Made by a program: the position numbers and the translations under genes. DNA of 64,000 nt. Origin: Heterocephalus glaber. Lineage: Eukaryota; Chordata; Mammalia; Rodentia; Bathyergidae. Every line of letters starts with the position of its first letter. The stretch's first letter is position 1. Positions 1 through 11,992 of this stretch are shown piece by piece. The notes under the pieces were generated by a model. It worked only from the letters and a program-made list of their open reading frames with translations, ran no database searches and was not told the DNA's origin. Where the stretch lies: contig NW_004624748.1 in the NCBI RefSeq assembly GCF_000247695.1, positions 5,450,499 through 5,514,498 on the forward strand, read 5' to 3'.

Positions 1-648
1 CAGCACTGGTGGTTTACTCACCATTGTTTTGTTACTGTTATTGTGACTGTAGTATTATTTAGAAAACAGTGTTCACCTCATGGGCCATCAGGACACACTT
101 TGAGAACCACTGTGCTAGGAAATGTTTGGTTTCATTGAGGTAATAGTGATTGTAACTCAAGTGATTCAGCTACAGCATGGGTTCAATCATGCCCCTTCCC
201 AACATAACTAAATAATATGTAGGCCTAAACTAACGGGGCAATTTCATTTATGTACAGGTCTAACACCAACATAAATGTATTTCCAGTTTAGGTCCTTCCT
301 GATTTTCCAGACTTCATTTTCTCTCTTGCTAGATTGAAATGCCTTACAGATACCAAGAAGCAGTGTGACCTGAACTCCCTACTCTTCTAATTTTTAGCTC
401 AAAGGTGATTAAGATACTTTCAGCATGGGCAGCTTAGGGTAAAATACAACCATTTCTTAATCATTTTTCTTCTGTGACTAGAACAGATCAACAAATGTTT
501 TGGTTCTTTCACATTCTTTCCTTTCTATATTAATACTTCCATCTGAATCCTATTTTATACCCTAATGCAATAGTCTACTAATTAAGCTCTCAATTTCTAA
601 GTTCTCCCTGTGCCAATTCAGTAACAACAACAACAGAAATTATCAATC

Positions 649-733
649 GCCGGGGATTTAGCTCAGTGGTGCTGCTGCCTGCCTTGCAAGTGCAAGGTCC
701 TGAGTTTGATCTCCAGTACCAAAAAAAGAAAAA
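649..733 (+). mobile_element. ID SINE
   Basis: GCCGGGGATTTAGCTCAGTG at the 5' end (tRNA-like A box), GAGTTTGATCTCCAGTACC (B box region) and an A-rich tail. It lies beyond CDADC1 exon 4, in the next intron. Confidence 0.85.
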
Positions 734-1774
734 AACCCTATCAATCATCTTACATCCTGCTCAAAAATCTTCAGTGGCTCTACATTACCTATGATAGGAC
801 TTGGAAGTCCACCAAACACAAGTGTGGCTGCCCAATCTGCCTGATTAACTGGGAAAAGGAAAAAAAGGCTGATGCCTCTATGATACCTATTTTATCTATT
901 AGGAACTACAGAATTGAGTCACTGTCATAGATACCTGTCTGCTTGAAATGCTTGTTGTAGGCCGGGAAGCTTCTACTGCCTGGCTCTCTCCTGAAGCTTT
1001 ACATGTAGTTCAACTCATAAACCTCAATACAAATATGATCAGTATTTATAAGACTTGGATGTAAATAAAAAATAGCTCTTCTGAAAAACAGGTCTAGGAA
1101 CTCAGTTTCATAAGATAAAGCCCAAAGGCTATACAGCTTTTGAATTCTCTACTACAGCCTCAATTTATCATTATAATCCATCTGCTTTTACTCTAAGAAT
1201 AATCTTCCATTTCAAACACTAAACCTCACTCCTTACAACTGGATGATTCTAGGTGCACTGTTGCTCCCTGACAAGAAATATCTCCTCCTCTATTTACCAG
1301 AAACTTTAAGATCCAACTTAAGCCCCATTTTTTTTGTAACATGACAACCTGCAGGATCACTGTTCTTTCTGGGAGATCATGTATTACTCACAGTATGCCT
1401 CACTTATTTGGTACTAAATGGTGTGTTACATTAAGTTGTTCTTGTTCCCAAGTAACATGGGCTAGGAACCACATGAGCTTTTTGTCTTTTTTTTTTTCTT
1501 AAGCCATCATAGTGCTCATGTACAAGATACATATTTTGGAGTGATAGAATGGTCTGCACATGCACCTGGTTGCAAAACAGAATCAAAAGCACAGAGAAAC
1601 ATACTGAGTACTATGTGAGTAGAGTGGATGGCTACACAATAAAAAATTGTGTTCCTTTCGGAATAATGGAGTTGTCACTGGGGGAATGAATGTCCAATCA
1701 GGGTCTACAGTTTTCACAATGGAAATGAACAGAAATGATGTAAGCAACTTTCAGGCTGGATTTTGTTTGTTTCT

Positions 1775-1857
1775 TTCTTCTGTGGCATTGGGGATTAACC
1801 CACAGCCTCAAATATGCCACACAAGTGCTCTATCACTTAAGCTATATTCCTAGCATC
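1775..1857 (-). mobile_element. Old ID SINE
   Basis: Degraded complement GGCATTGGGGATTAACCC...AAGCTATATTCCTAGCATCC. About 15% diverged by eye from the younger copies. Confidence 0.6.
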
Positions 1858-2317
1858 CCCAGGCCAAGGTTTTAAGAAGGTGTGCCTTCTCTCCTCTTTC
1901 TTTCTCAGGCTGCCTCTGAATGCAGAGGACTCAAGCAAGGGTGCAGGGATGACAATACCAGTAAGATAGAATATGCTTGGGTTCGTGACTCAATCACATG
2001 AAGAAAAGCTGCCTGCTGCTTAGCAGCACCTACATTAGACTATTACAGGGGTGATACCTACTATATTAAACCACTGAAATTCTGGGATTTCTTTGAGATA
2101 GTAGCTAGCTTTAGTATGCTAATTCACTGAGGGTACTTACCTGATTAATGGGCAGAGCTGAGACCAAAATCTGAGACCATGTTTTCTAACTCTTCCTCTT
2201 ACAGAGTGTCAAATTTGTCTTCACACATGTGTTTATATTTCCAAATTATCTCTGTGTTCCTCTGTTTGCTCTTAGATAAAAGCTTTTAATCCCCAACAAA
2301 GCCTTATCTGTACTTAC

Positions 2318-2495
2318 CATTTACAATCATTTTCAAACACGCAGAACATGGTTTTCTGGAAAAATAAAGATCACAGTTTTTCAGCCTTGACCCATGTTTA
2401 ATTAGAGCAATTTGCCCAGCATGTAAATCTTCACTAGAACAATGGAGACCAACAATTTTCATGTTTTTCACCACTACAAGACCAGTTTTCTTCAC
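2318..2495 (-). CDS. CDADC1: CDADC1 exon 4 (partial gene; first deaminase domain)
   Basis: Internal coding exon of cytidine and dCMP deaminase domain containing 1. The minus strand reads VKKTGLVVVKNMKIVGLHCS and continues through LHAGQ to RKPCSACLKMIVN, a close match to my recollection of mammalian CDADC1. It is bounded by an AG acceptor (2497-2496) and a GTAAGT donor starting at 2317. It is 178 nt long, enters in phase 0 and leaves after one extra base. The exon holds the zinc-site elements of the first CMP/dCMP-deaminase fold: the histidine of HAG and the PCxxC pair. The usual HAE catalytic glutamate is glycine here, as I recall for the human protein too, so this domain is probably structural and catalysis would fall to the second domain, which is off the window. 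The family acts on cytidine or deoxycytidine nucleotides. Exons 5 onward should lie below position 1. Confidence 0.93.
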
Positions 2496-4049
2496 CTAGA
2501 TTAAGATACAAAATATTAAGTTATTAATTATAACATCTCATAATATCATGAATAATTCTTTAATAAAATGAAATCTTTAGTTCTCTGTGGGTATATAATT
2601 ATCTAAACAGAGTTTGTACAGATGTTCATATCTCATTAGATCTAAAAGACTATCTTACACTTTTGTGCTGACTTTAGATGAGAAATTTTCCAGACCAAGG
2701 CTCTACTAACCCAACAACTGTGTAATTAATTAGCGTTACTTGGTTCTAGTGGAAGATGAATACATTTTAACATAGTAAAGGGCAAGAACCAAGTCAGTTT
2801 GATTTGTTTCTTATAGCATATAATTCAGGCCTATTTATCACTAAGTTTCTAGATGGTAAAAAAGAAAAATCAGAAGAACATTCTTTTTTACATATGGATT
2901 AATCAAGCCCAGAGAGTTCACATGACTTTCTGAAAGATCCACAGATGGTAAAAGGTAGAGGTAAAGCAGAGATCATCTTAAATTCAATTTTTTTAATTTT
3001 AATTTTTTACCAGTAACATCTTTGTTCTCCCAGTACTCCCAAAAATGGGCAAATGCATGAATTCCTCTAAAAACAAACATGAAAAGCAATATCCTGGAAG
3101 ACTTGTTCTTTTCTCTCTTGTGAGCTGTTTTTACTGTGATGGTCACACTGGCCTATTGGCCCTGTGGAGCTGTCGCCTAGCAGATGCTCACGTTACACCC
3201 ACAGTCTGTGTGACACAAATTGTCTCTTGGGAGGTGAGCTGCGTAACCTCAAGTGTTGATATATCTGATACACTTATATTACCAAAAATATAATTATAAA
3301 AAATAAAAATTTGCTTAAACTAACAAAAATGATGGCAGGACTCCTGCTTACACCTATAAAAAGAGTCATCATCATAAAATGGATGATATACTTTGTTTAA
3401 AATAAGTCTACATAAAGGAACCGATTGAATTTAGTGAAGTTTATTTTTTAAAAAGCAAGATTCCTAATATTAAAAGATGCAAAAGCAGACCTGTGAATGC
3501 TGAGATACTGCTTCAAAGAGCAAGTAGCATTTGAAAATTGATCTACCAAGATGCAAATGTGTAGCCAGATTCTAACAATTTAGAAAAGTTCTACTAAATT
3601 TGGCTCAGGAAGGCAAACATTCTCTGTATGTCCTTTCCCCGTTACACTTCTCTTAATAAAAGGAATTTCTCATTCTTTATGATCTCTTCGTTAAAAAAAA
3701 AGCCAAGTTGGATTCTCAGAGAATCAATTCAGCAACATCTTAACCCATAGATTGTTCTGCTGTGTTCAAACCTCAGACTCTTTCAATCTATTTCAATCCC
3801 CTTTCCTCCAGGTCAAAGTTGTCCTTATTTCACTCTGGAGTTTAACATCATGAATCAAGAAACAAAGATTTGATCCCTCTAAAAAATATCACAAATCTAT
3901 TTTGTATGAAATCATTACAAACATGAAAAATAATTTTAAATGACCCTTACAATGTCACAAAGGTTATATGCCTTCAACTTCAACATACAAAAATGCATGA
4001 AGTAATTCTAATTTCTAGTCCTCATGTATGTATATAAGTTTTATTAAAA
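2496..4049. other. CDADC1 intron 3 sequence next to exon 4
   Basis: Mostly unassigned AT-rich sequence. A MIR-like piece is at about 2880-2990 (AGCCCAGAGAGTTCACATGA). The 82-codon ORF at 3045-3293 is not similar to anything I know. Confidence 0.45.
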
Positions 4050-4120
4050 CTTTTTTTGGTACTGGGGACCTTACACTTGCCAGGCAGGCACGGTGCCACT
4101 GAGCTAAATCCCCGGCTCAG
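4050..4120 (-). mobile_element. ID SINE
   Basis: TTTTTTTGGTACTGGGGACC...CCACTGAGCTAAATCCCCGG: reverse-oriented ID with a short A tail. It lies in CDADC1 intron 3. Confidence 0.8.
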
Positions 4121-4142
4121 TTTTATCAAAACTTTATAAACT

Positions 4143-4293
4143 TGTCAGGTGTGGTGGCACACACCTGTAATCCTAGCACTCAGGGTAAATTAGGAGGATC
4201 GCTGTGAGTTTTCGGCCAACCTGTGCTACATAGTGAGTTCAAGGCCAGCCCGAACAGGATAGCAAGACCTTGTCTCAAAATACAACAACAAAA
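4143..4293 (+). mobile_element. B1 SINE
   Basis: GTGTGGTGGCACACACCTGT, AATCCTAGCACTCAGGG, TAGTGAGTTCAAGGCCAGCC and an A-rich end. A typical 7SL-derived rodent B1 monomer. Confidence 0.85.
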
Positions 4294-5113
4294 ACTTAGT
4301 TCTATCTGTGGTTTTTTGGATTAGCTTTGTAGTCTTGGACAAGTTATTTAACTTCCCACACTTCAATTCTACCATCAATTAGCATTTCCCAATCATGTGT
4401 ACCAAGGAGTAGTAATCTCATAAAAAAGGGTTCCATGGTCAAATTAAGTAAGAAACTGCACAATTTCTTCCTTTTAGGAGATTCATGATGTATATGAACA
4501 TCATTAAAAACTCTGAGAAGACCTGCAGTATACTGGTTTAACCTTGTATCAATCTTAGCTGACCTCAGAATCCCTCTATTGGCTAAAATTTTTTAGTATT
4601 TTGTGGATTATACTTTGCAAAACACTAGAACAGCACTTCTCGGGTCTCATTCAGCACTTAATAGTGAAGAAATTAAGGTAGAATAATGTAATCTTGTGAC
4701 ACAGGTTCAGGGGAGTAAGACAGGGTTTAGAGCCCTGGCATTAAGGTATCTGTCATGTTTATGGTTCTTTGAAGAGCAATGATTTCCTTGTTCCTAATGA
4801 AAGTGGCAATGAGTGTCATAGAATCTTGGTGCTCACCTACAATAGGTAGCAGAATTTTCCAAGAACATTAAGTTCCCTTTCAATACGTTTATTTTCCTTT
4901 CCGCTAAGGCTTATTTTTCTCCACAGCACATACTCCTTCCACCCTTCATTAGAGGAGTTCTGCACAACTTTAACAATATCTCTGCCCTTTATTTACTTCT
5001 TTGTCCAGAGTGAGGTCAACTCACAGGAAGACTGCCAGGCTGTGGGTTAAAAAGCATGATTTCTCTTATACGAGAAACCAAAGCAAAATAAGGAGTAAAA
5101 TAAAAGATCAATA

Positions 5114-5212
5114 ATGGGGCTGGGGATTTAGCTCAGTGGTGCCACTGCCTACCTCGCAAGCACAAGGTCCCAAGTTCAATCCCTGGTACCAAAAAAAAAA
5201 AAAGAAAAAAGA
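5114..5212 (+). mobile_element. ID SINE
   Basis: ATGGGGCTGGGGATTTAGCT, CAAGTTCAATCCCTGGTACC, then an A-rich tail that merges into low-complexity sequence. Confidence 0.85.
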
Positions 5213-5215
5213 TAG

Positions 5216-5440
5216 ACAGATAGATAATGGATAATAATAAAAGAAAATAAGAGATAATAATAAAAGAAAATAAGAGATAATAAGGAGATAAATCTTTCTC
5301 AAAGAAGAAGGAGATCAAGAGATGGAGGGGAGGGAGAGGGAAAAGGGATGAAAAACAATTTAAGATGTGTTACATACATGTACCAACTCACCACAAGGAA
5401 TATAAACATTATGCACTACAAACATGTACCTAAAAAAGAG
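5216..5440 (+). mobile_element. LINE-1 3' UTR fragment with short tandem duplication
   Basis: Purine-rich sequence and ACATGTACCAACTCACCACA...AAACATGTACCTAAAAAAG resemble the other L1 3' ends in this window. At about 5233-5279 a roughly 23-bp AT-rich unit (AATAATAAAAGAAAATAAGA core) is repeated twice in tandem. Confidence 0.55.
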
Positions 5441-5454
5441 CTACTCTTTCAAGA

Positions 5455-6065
5455 CGGCACCCTCAAAGCCATTCTGCTCTTCATGTAGACTGATTTCTTA
5501 GGCAACAAGTAGCTTGCCTGCTGCAAGAACAGTCTGCAAAGTTTTTAGGAGCCTGAAGTCTAGAGATGGTCAGCCAGGTTGGGGTCAGGTCAGTGGCAGG
5601 CTTGGCACAGGTCCTCCAGAGCACTGGCTGCCTATTTCTTGTACTCATCTTCGGTGAGGTGCTTAGCCACCAGCTAAGCACCAGCTGTGCAAACAACTGC
5701 TTCACTCTCCACTTCGTATAACCCAATGCTTTCATTGGGTAGCAGAGAATCTGGGAGGACTTGAGGAGGACAATCACTGTGTAAGAGAAATGAGGCATGG
5801 CCACACTGGTGGAGGTTAGAACCAGGGAGAACAACAATAGCATCCACATCAGAAGACTTCTGCTCCTGGCATCAGGAAGGGGCTCATGTTTGTAATAGGC
5901 AGCAAGGTTGAAAAATCCAACTATCAGGATGTAGCCTAATATATATATTCTGTTTCCAGACCAGAGCTGCTTCAGATCTTCCATCAACTGGTACACAATA
6001 GAAACTGCAGAGTTGACGACATGTATGTCAACTCCATTTGGGAATTTAAGTTGCAGCAGTAACAT
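5455..6065 (-). pseudogene. NEMP-family processed pseudogene (NEMP2-like)
   Basis: A 194-codon ORF on the minus strand resembles the nuclear envelope integral membrane protein family (NEMP1/TMEM194A and NEMP2/TMEM194B). Matching pieces in order are GNRIYILGYILIVGFF, YKHEPLPDARSRSLLMWMLL and SVAMPHFSYTVIVLLKSSQI in the membrane part, then WLTISRLQAPKNFAD in the C-terminal part. A frameshift near 5530 moves the tail to another frame, where EISLHEEQNGFEG is found at 5499-5458 after an in-frame stop. Exon boundaries are absent across a region that is multi-exonic in the parent, so it is a retrocopy. It lies in CDADC1 intron 3 on the same strand. I favour NEMP2 as the parent over NEMP1 from the tail, from memory only. 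The sequence upstream of 6065 (to about 6260) may be further 5' sequence but I could not align it. Confidence 0.75.
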
Positions 6066-6599
6066 TCTGACCCAAAAGTTTAAATTAAATCCATTTCCTT
6101 CAGAGCTTTACATCTTAAAACTGAGAGTGTCACATCTTCTCTGCACATGGTGCCCACAGGCAGCAGCCAGAGCAGTGGCCACCAGAATCTGAGTGGTAAC
6201 TACTTCACCCAGCTTGGCTCCCAAGGCCCAGCTTCTGGGTGGCTACTGAGGCCCATGGCAGAAATGCTAAAATATTTTTAATAATTACAATAAGGATAAT
6301 TCTCATTTTTAGCACTATGACAGGTTAAACTTATGCAGTTGAGTCCTTCCTATTACTAATATGTAGGTAAGCTATAACAGCATGTGTCATGTATCAGAAA
6401 GGGAGACAGAAAGTGCTGGAGCAGCAAGCTCCCCAAGAGTATTCCAGAGAGGAGCTGGCTGACCCTGAGTGAAGTCATGCTGGCTGGACATGGATGAAGT
6501 TCTGTGAATGAAGACTCTCAATCAAGTGTCATGATTGGCGGTGCTGGCCTCCACCTCTGCCAATGCTGCACCTGCTGCTCTGTCTGGGCTCACCACAGT

Positions 6600-7358
6600 A
6601 GACTGCTGATGGAGCAGAGGATTCTCACCTCTGCTGTTGGTAGCTCACTAGGGGAATGTCACTCCCATGGCCCTGCCATACTTGCAAGAAAGCAGCCCCA
6701 GAGCAGAACTTCTACTTCCATATACAGTCATTGCCCATCCAGATGCCAGTGGTATTCCCATCATCAACTGATGCGTGTGCCAATCTCTAATCAATTTGGA
6801 TGGCAAACTTCACCAGCATGTGGTTAAATACACAGTTTGCAATGAAGCTACGCCAATCAAAAACCCCCCAATAGGGAAGAAATATGTTAGATGCCCTTGT
6901 AATTGTCTCCTTATTTGTAGGGACACATCTCATTGAATAGGATGCCTGAGATCCAACTGCAGATGCATAATTAACCTTGGTCTGGTAATGCTTACTTCCT
7001 GAAGAACAGCCAGCTCAACCTACATTACCAATCCAACCAAGAAGATACAAGGGTCATGAAAAACACATTTCTGTGGATGGAACTGAGGTTCAACACTCGG
7101 GCAAAATGCTCACACTGCAAAACAATCTTTTTGGTGGGTAGTGTACTTCCACAAAGGTGCTGCTGTGCATACATTACCATTGGAACGATAAGTATTTTTA
7201 TTGGAGTTGGATTAACTGTTGGCACTCAAGATTTTGCAAGGCATTTTCATGCAACCTACACTTCTTGGTTATTGATTATTTCTTAGGTTTGATCTGCCTT
7301 ATCCGAGCTTGTTATTGGTGAGCCAGAAGAGTTAGTTACCCAGAACAGTCTTGCATAA
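6600..7358 (+). pseudogene. PIP4P2P: PIP4P2 (TMEM55A) processed pseudogene
   Basis: Intronless copy of the mRNA for type 2 phosphatidylinositol-4,5-bisphosphate 4-phosphatase, a late endosome and lysosome membrane enzyme. Pieces in order: YLQESSPRAEL-like codons at about 6680-6715, HPDASGIPIIN (about 6735), [17 protein letters not shown] (about 6820-6870), [14 protein letters not shown] (the active-site CX5R region, about 6880-6915, followed by a stop where the parent has RR), FLWMELRFNTRAKCSHCK (7065-7118), CCAYITIGTISIFIGVGLTV (7160-7220) and GLICLIRACYW (about 7290). The ancestral stop is near 7356. Several stops and frameshifts break it. Sequence at 6400-6600 and 7359-7800 may be its UTRs. 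It lies in CDADC1 intron 3, opposite to that gene. Confidence 0.92.
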
Positions 7359-7805
7359 ACTTGCTTATGATTTAGTGATACAGGTGAGAGTGTCTAGCAT
7401 TTCTCGATAAGCTACTCTGGACATCTTTAAATCATTTATTCTAATGGATTCCATTCTGGTTTATATATAATAGTTTCAAGACTTTGGGAGTCTTTTTCAA
7501 ATAAATGCTGATTGCACTACATTATTTGCAAATAGTTTGTTTTGCTGCTGGACTTTCAAACTCAGAAAGATAAAAGCTGTGTTTTTATGTTCTTTTAAAG
7601 CAAATAAAAGATATTTTTGGATTTGTCACCAAATCTTACATATTATATCACATTTGTTTTGTTTAAATCAGTTATTCTATTACTTGCTGATCTATGGGTG
7701 TTCCCAAACAGTGTTTATAAATGTTTCCACAAAAGTTTATATTTACATTTTTACTATAATATCAAAATTGCTTGCTTCCATAAAGAATGAGAAACTAGTC
7801 ATTTA
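7359..7805 (+). other. Probable 3' UTR of the PIP4P2 retrocopy
   Basis: AT-rich sequence follows the pseudogene stop, with AATAAA near 7501 (CAAATAAATGCTG). No clear A tail is seen before LINE-1 sequence begins at about 7810, so the end is uncertain. Confidence 0.4.
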
Positions 7806-7809
7806 TAGC

Positions 7810-8215
7810 TAAATGGATGCATATTGAGGCCATACTCTTAAGTGAAATAAATAGGACACACATGTGTAAATACCAATAGTTTCTCTAGTGTGAGAAACTG
7901 AGAGTGTAAATAAGGATTAAAAGGATTAATAACTAATAATTGATACTTTGAAATAGGAAAAGGTCCAAAGGGGTAGGGGTGGTGGTAGGGAAGGAGAAAA
8001 GAAAGGATGGAAAGGAAAAATTATGAGAAAAGAAAAGAAAAAAAAGGAAATGAAGTCTATGTAAATAGGGAAAGGTGGAGGGTTGAAGGGCGCACAGGTA
8101 ATGGGGAAAAAATAAGAACCAAGATACATCATGTACACGTACAAGCACCCAATGATAAATGTAAACGTATTATATACCTAAAATGTACCAATAAAAGAAT
8201 ATAAGAAAAAAATTG
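7810..8215 (+). mobile_element. LINE-1 3' end
   Basis: Plus-strand L1 tail: CATACTCTTAAGTGAAATAA, GAGAAACTGAGAGTGTAAAT, a purine-rich 3' UTR (7960-8100), then ATGTACCAATAAAAGAATAT and an A run ending near 8212. Confidence 0.7.
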
Positions 8216-10057
8216 CTTGCTTTATAATCTAACCAATATTCATTTTTGCTTGAACTGCTTATAGTAATTTTAACCTAAGATTATAGTGACCCTATTCAGG
8301 AAAAAAATTTGAGTGTACTTTAAAAAACTTGACATTCTTATCAGAGAAACATTTCTAGATAGCTGCTTGGGTTTTTGTTGTTGTTGTTGTTGCTGTTGTT
8401 TGTAGAAATATTTTGATATTTGTACAATATTTTGATAGTAATTTAAAATATGAAAATGAAAATATTTATTTGTCCACAGTTGGAGATGTTGGATAAATGT
8501 CTTTTCTCAATGATCACAGGAGTTTTTGTCTTTTATTTTTGTCTTTTCATTTGCCAGTTATAGTAAATGTGATCTGGATTTATGGAATATAATGTTAGTC
8601 AGCTGTATGTATTCCTTTATAGAGACGAAAGGAAGGTTTTCACATAACATATTTTTACCTGACCATTTAATCAAAGATATATTTACACTGGGTTATGCTC
8701 CTTTTCATTAGATCATGGTAAATTTTTCTTATTTGGATAATTATGTGCCACTTACATGTGAAGGGAGCTATAACATTTTTCACTAGTTAAAATATTAAGA
8801 TTAGAGGTACTTTGACCATACTTCTGAAATATAACTGGTCAGATAATTATCCAATTTATTCAAGAAAACAGATCAGAGATAAAGAGCAATATAGTTTTCT
8901 AAGAATATGCTAGGATTTATGTAATCAGCTCTTGCATCTTTGCAGTTTTGAAAAGAAATTGCTTAATTGAAATGTTCTAAAGTCTTTCATGTCATAGAGT
9001 TGGATAATGAGATAATTTGTGTCAATTGGTGATTCCAAGGATAAGACTAATATTTTAAATTATGTTCCTGACTAGTATAAAAATGTACTCACCAGAGAGA
9101 TTGGAACAAAATACATGTAAACTTCAGAGAGTAAATGATAAATGTACCAGTGCAGTAGCTCAGAATTATATGTACCTTTGATGACACACTAATAAAGATT
9201 ATTGTTCAAAAAGTTTTTTTAAAGTGTCCCGACTTATAAAAGAGACCTGATGTGACAATATTAATATTAGATAAAACACACTAATGTAAAAAAAATCAGT
9301 TCCACATAAATCACAAACAAAACAGTCTACCACTGTTTGCACAGCAAAAGAATCTGAAGAAATCTAAACCTGACACTTTGGTTTTCGGCTGGAGTTATGA
9401 CATGAGGAGAACTTGGCTGAGATTTTATAAAGTGTCCCTCATTCCCCAACTCCTTCCTAAAGGATGTTACCCTATACTTGCTCCTAGTAGAACATATCTG
9501 AAATGATGTTAAAGATTAGAGTGAAGTTCTATGAAATAAAATAGTCAAGTTTCAGTTCAGTTATGAGAATAAATGTTTGAAACTATGAAGAAGGATACTT
9601 GTGAAATATGTAAAAAGATTTCATGGAATTCTGTTTCTGAGTTACCCAACCAGTTCCTAAACTATAGACATGTAAATAAAAAGTACCTGTATTGGCTTTT
9701 TAAAACAGCTTCAAATTTACCTAGAATTTTCCCTCCCCATCTCAAAATATTTTAGAATTGTACATACCTTGAATACAAGGTATCGTTATTTACTTCTTGT
9801 ATAGTTATTTACTTCTGAATACTTCAAGCAAGTTTGCTTTAAAAACTAGTCACTCTGGAAAATTAACTAATGATGCCTTATCTTGATCTTGGTGCTACAG
9901 TCCATGTTGTTAAACTGAATCAATGAGACCAGTGGAAGTGGCTGCAACTGAATGATGTTAGCGTTAGTCTGTCAAGTAGGCAGTCTACTGTTGGGCAGGT
10001 GCAAATAAAGCCAGACACCCTGAAGCCCTGACCATAAAACCTTGACCATTTTTAAAA
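8216..10057. other. CDADC1 intron 3 sequence without recognised content
   Basis: About 1.8 kb of AT-rich sequence. A short TTG repeat is near 8375-8400. The stretch 9060-9220 (ATAAATGTACCAGTGCAGTA, AATAAAGATTATTGTTC) has a tail-like end resembling an old L1 3' end. No exon is seen. Confidence 0.45.

Positions 10058-10128
<71 letters not shown>
10058..10128. repeat. (TATC)n microsatellite
   Basis: About 17.75 uninterrupted TATC units over 71 bp in CDADC1 intron 3. Perfect repeats of this length are usually polymorphic. Confidence 0.98.
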
Positions 10129-10559
10129 GGAGGCCAAAATATCAAGTTTGAGACAAAAATAAACCTAAGGCTAAGTTGCATTCCATTCTGGCGCTTCCAC
10201 TTACTACAGCTACTAGAAGATTGAATTTTTTTCAATGAATTAGTGTCCCGGATCTTGATTTTGTTTCACTAACATCTTGGCAAGCCATTTATGCAATCTT
10301 ACACACAGAGTCTTACATTAAAACATGAGCAAAAGGGGACAGTCTGTTTTGTATACTAATTAGTATATTTACTTAAATGGAAATTCAATCTTTTTTCCCT
10401 TTGTGTTTCTTATAGTGAAAACATCTAAATATTCAGAGAGAAATATTTCTATATCCTTCCTAGGCATTTTAGAGACTTATTCTCAAAACTAATCTGGAAG
10501 TCTCATCAGGAATGTACAACAGAACCATCAAACTAACTCTTTTCAAAATATAAATGCTC

Positions 10560-10695
10560 ATGCCAGCACCATGGTGCATGCCTGTAGCCCCAACTATATG
10601 GGAGGCTGAGGCAGGATGATCACTTGAGCCCAGGAGTTTGAGACCAGCCTGGGGAACATAGTGAGACTCCATCCCAAGATATAAAAATATAAATA
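10560..10695 (+). mobile_element. Alu-like 7SL-derived monomer
   Basis: GGGAGGCTGAGGCAGGATGA, TCACTTGAGCCCAGGAGTTT and GAGACCAGCCTGGGGAACAT are closer to the Alu/FLAM left monomer than to the ordinary B1 copies nearby, with an A-rich end. It is probably an ancient (proto-B1/FLAM-type) copy. Confidence 0.65.
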
Positions 10696-10965
10696 AATGA
10701 ATTATTGGTCTTTATTCCATATCCAATGCATCAGAACCCCTACAAAACTCAAAATATTAAAGTAACAAGGAATACTATGTGGTATCAGAAAAATAAGGTT
10801 CATCTTTCAGGTCTGGGCTTTGATTTTTATCCTACTTCCCAACTACCTGTTATTGTTCCATGAATATTATCAGAAGACATGAAACTCTAGGTTACTATTC
10901 ATGGCACAGCACTATAAGTATCATGTTTGTGATGGTTCATTCCCTCAAGTCCCATGGGAAAGGTA

Positions 10966-11004
10966 ATGCAGATGGGTGCAGATGGGTGCAAATGGGCCCA
11001 GATG
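10966..11004. repeat. Short tandem repeat, 11-bp unit
   Basis: About three copies of a GCAGATGGGTG-like unit with small changes (GCAAATGGGCC). Confidence 0.7.
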
Positions 11005-11162
11005 GTTGCCTGGACATGCAATGGAGCATGTTATAAGAGAGGAACACCAAATTTGGGGATCCCATTGTTTCATGGTAAATTCTGCTCTTTGTCTAAACAG
11101 AAGACATTATCTCCACCCTCAAAGTTACTTAATGCAAATACAATTCTAAGAAATAGCCTATA

Positions 11163-11511
11163 CAGTGGATCCTTGGCTTATGAATTCAATTCATTCACGA
11201 GGGCTGGTTGTAACTCAAGTTGGTCAACTGAAGGCTCAGGCTCCTCTACACAGCCTTCAAAGTCTCTCTCCTATAAACAGGCAGGTCTCAGTGTCCTTAG
11301 AGAGACATTGGCACAGGATTTCTCAATTAACCCCACACAGGAAAGGATGTTGCAATGGTCCTTCTAGAATTCTTCAAGGGTTAAATCTGTATCTGAGGCC
11401 ATCTGGAAGCACAAGCAGCCGGCACTGGGGTCATAACTCAGAAAAACTAAAATTCCATTTGTATCCCAAGTTGCTCATATGTCAGGCTGGTCGTAACTCG
11501 AGGGTCCACTG
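11163..11511. mobile_element. Tigger-like DNA transposon fragment (non-autonomous)
   Basis: Begins CAGTGGATCCTTGGC and ends GAGGGTCCACTG, so the ends form inverted repeats (CAGTGGACCCTCG-type). It is flanked by TA on both sides (11161-11162 and 11512-11513), the target preference of Tc1/mariner-pogo elements. At 349 bp, with no transposase frame, it is non-autonomous. Confidence 0.7.
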
Positions 11512-11640
11512 TACAAGGAACAATTAGGGCCTTGTATTCTTGGCATAATCAACAAGATTCATAGCATATGAGAGAACCATGGAGGAGTGTTTCTTGACAC
11601 ATCTATATAATATTAAAAGACATTAAGAGTTACATTTGCG

Positions 11641-11727
11641 GGCCGGGGATTTAGCTCAGTGGCACAACACCTGCCTGGCAAGTGTGAGGTCCTGAGTTCG
11701 ATCCCCAGTACCAAAAAAAAAAAAGAG
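11641..11727 (+). mobile_element. ID SINE
   Basis: GGCCGGGGATTTAGCTCAGT, GAGTTCGATCCCCAGTACC and A12. It is 3' of CDADC1 exon 3 in transcript order, within intron 3. AAGAGTTACATTTG is repeated on both sides (upstream ending about 11639, downstream about 11724-11737), consistent with a target-site duplication. Confidence 0.88.
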
Positions 11728-11992
11728 TTACATTTGAATTGTTTTTTAAAAAGCAAGATATAAGAACATGTCATAGAATAATCTCAAATCTTTTTGTTTG
11801 TTTGTTTTTTAAACAGAAGAGACACATAGGCTTGTAAATGCACAGAAGATTTTTAGAAAACTACATAAAGAAACTCCCTTGGAAGTAAGAATAGGGAACT
11901 GGACTATAAAAGTGTCTTTTATCCTACTTTATACCATTCTTTTTGCTTTGTTATTATGAGCAGATGTCATTTAAAACATTACAAAAGTTCAC

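Noticed and set aside
649..733. tRNA-like A and B boxes at this and many other positions
   Set aside because: The copies are ID SINEs with A-rich tails. They lack a full cloverleaf and are dispersed in both orientations, so they are not tRNA genes.
10058..10128. Regular array that might suggest a CRISPR-like repeat
   Set aside because: It is a simple TATC microsatellite without spacers, in a mammalian intron.
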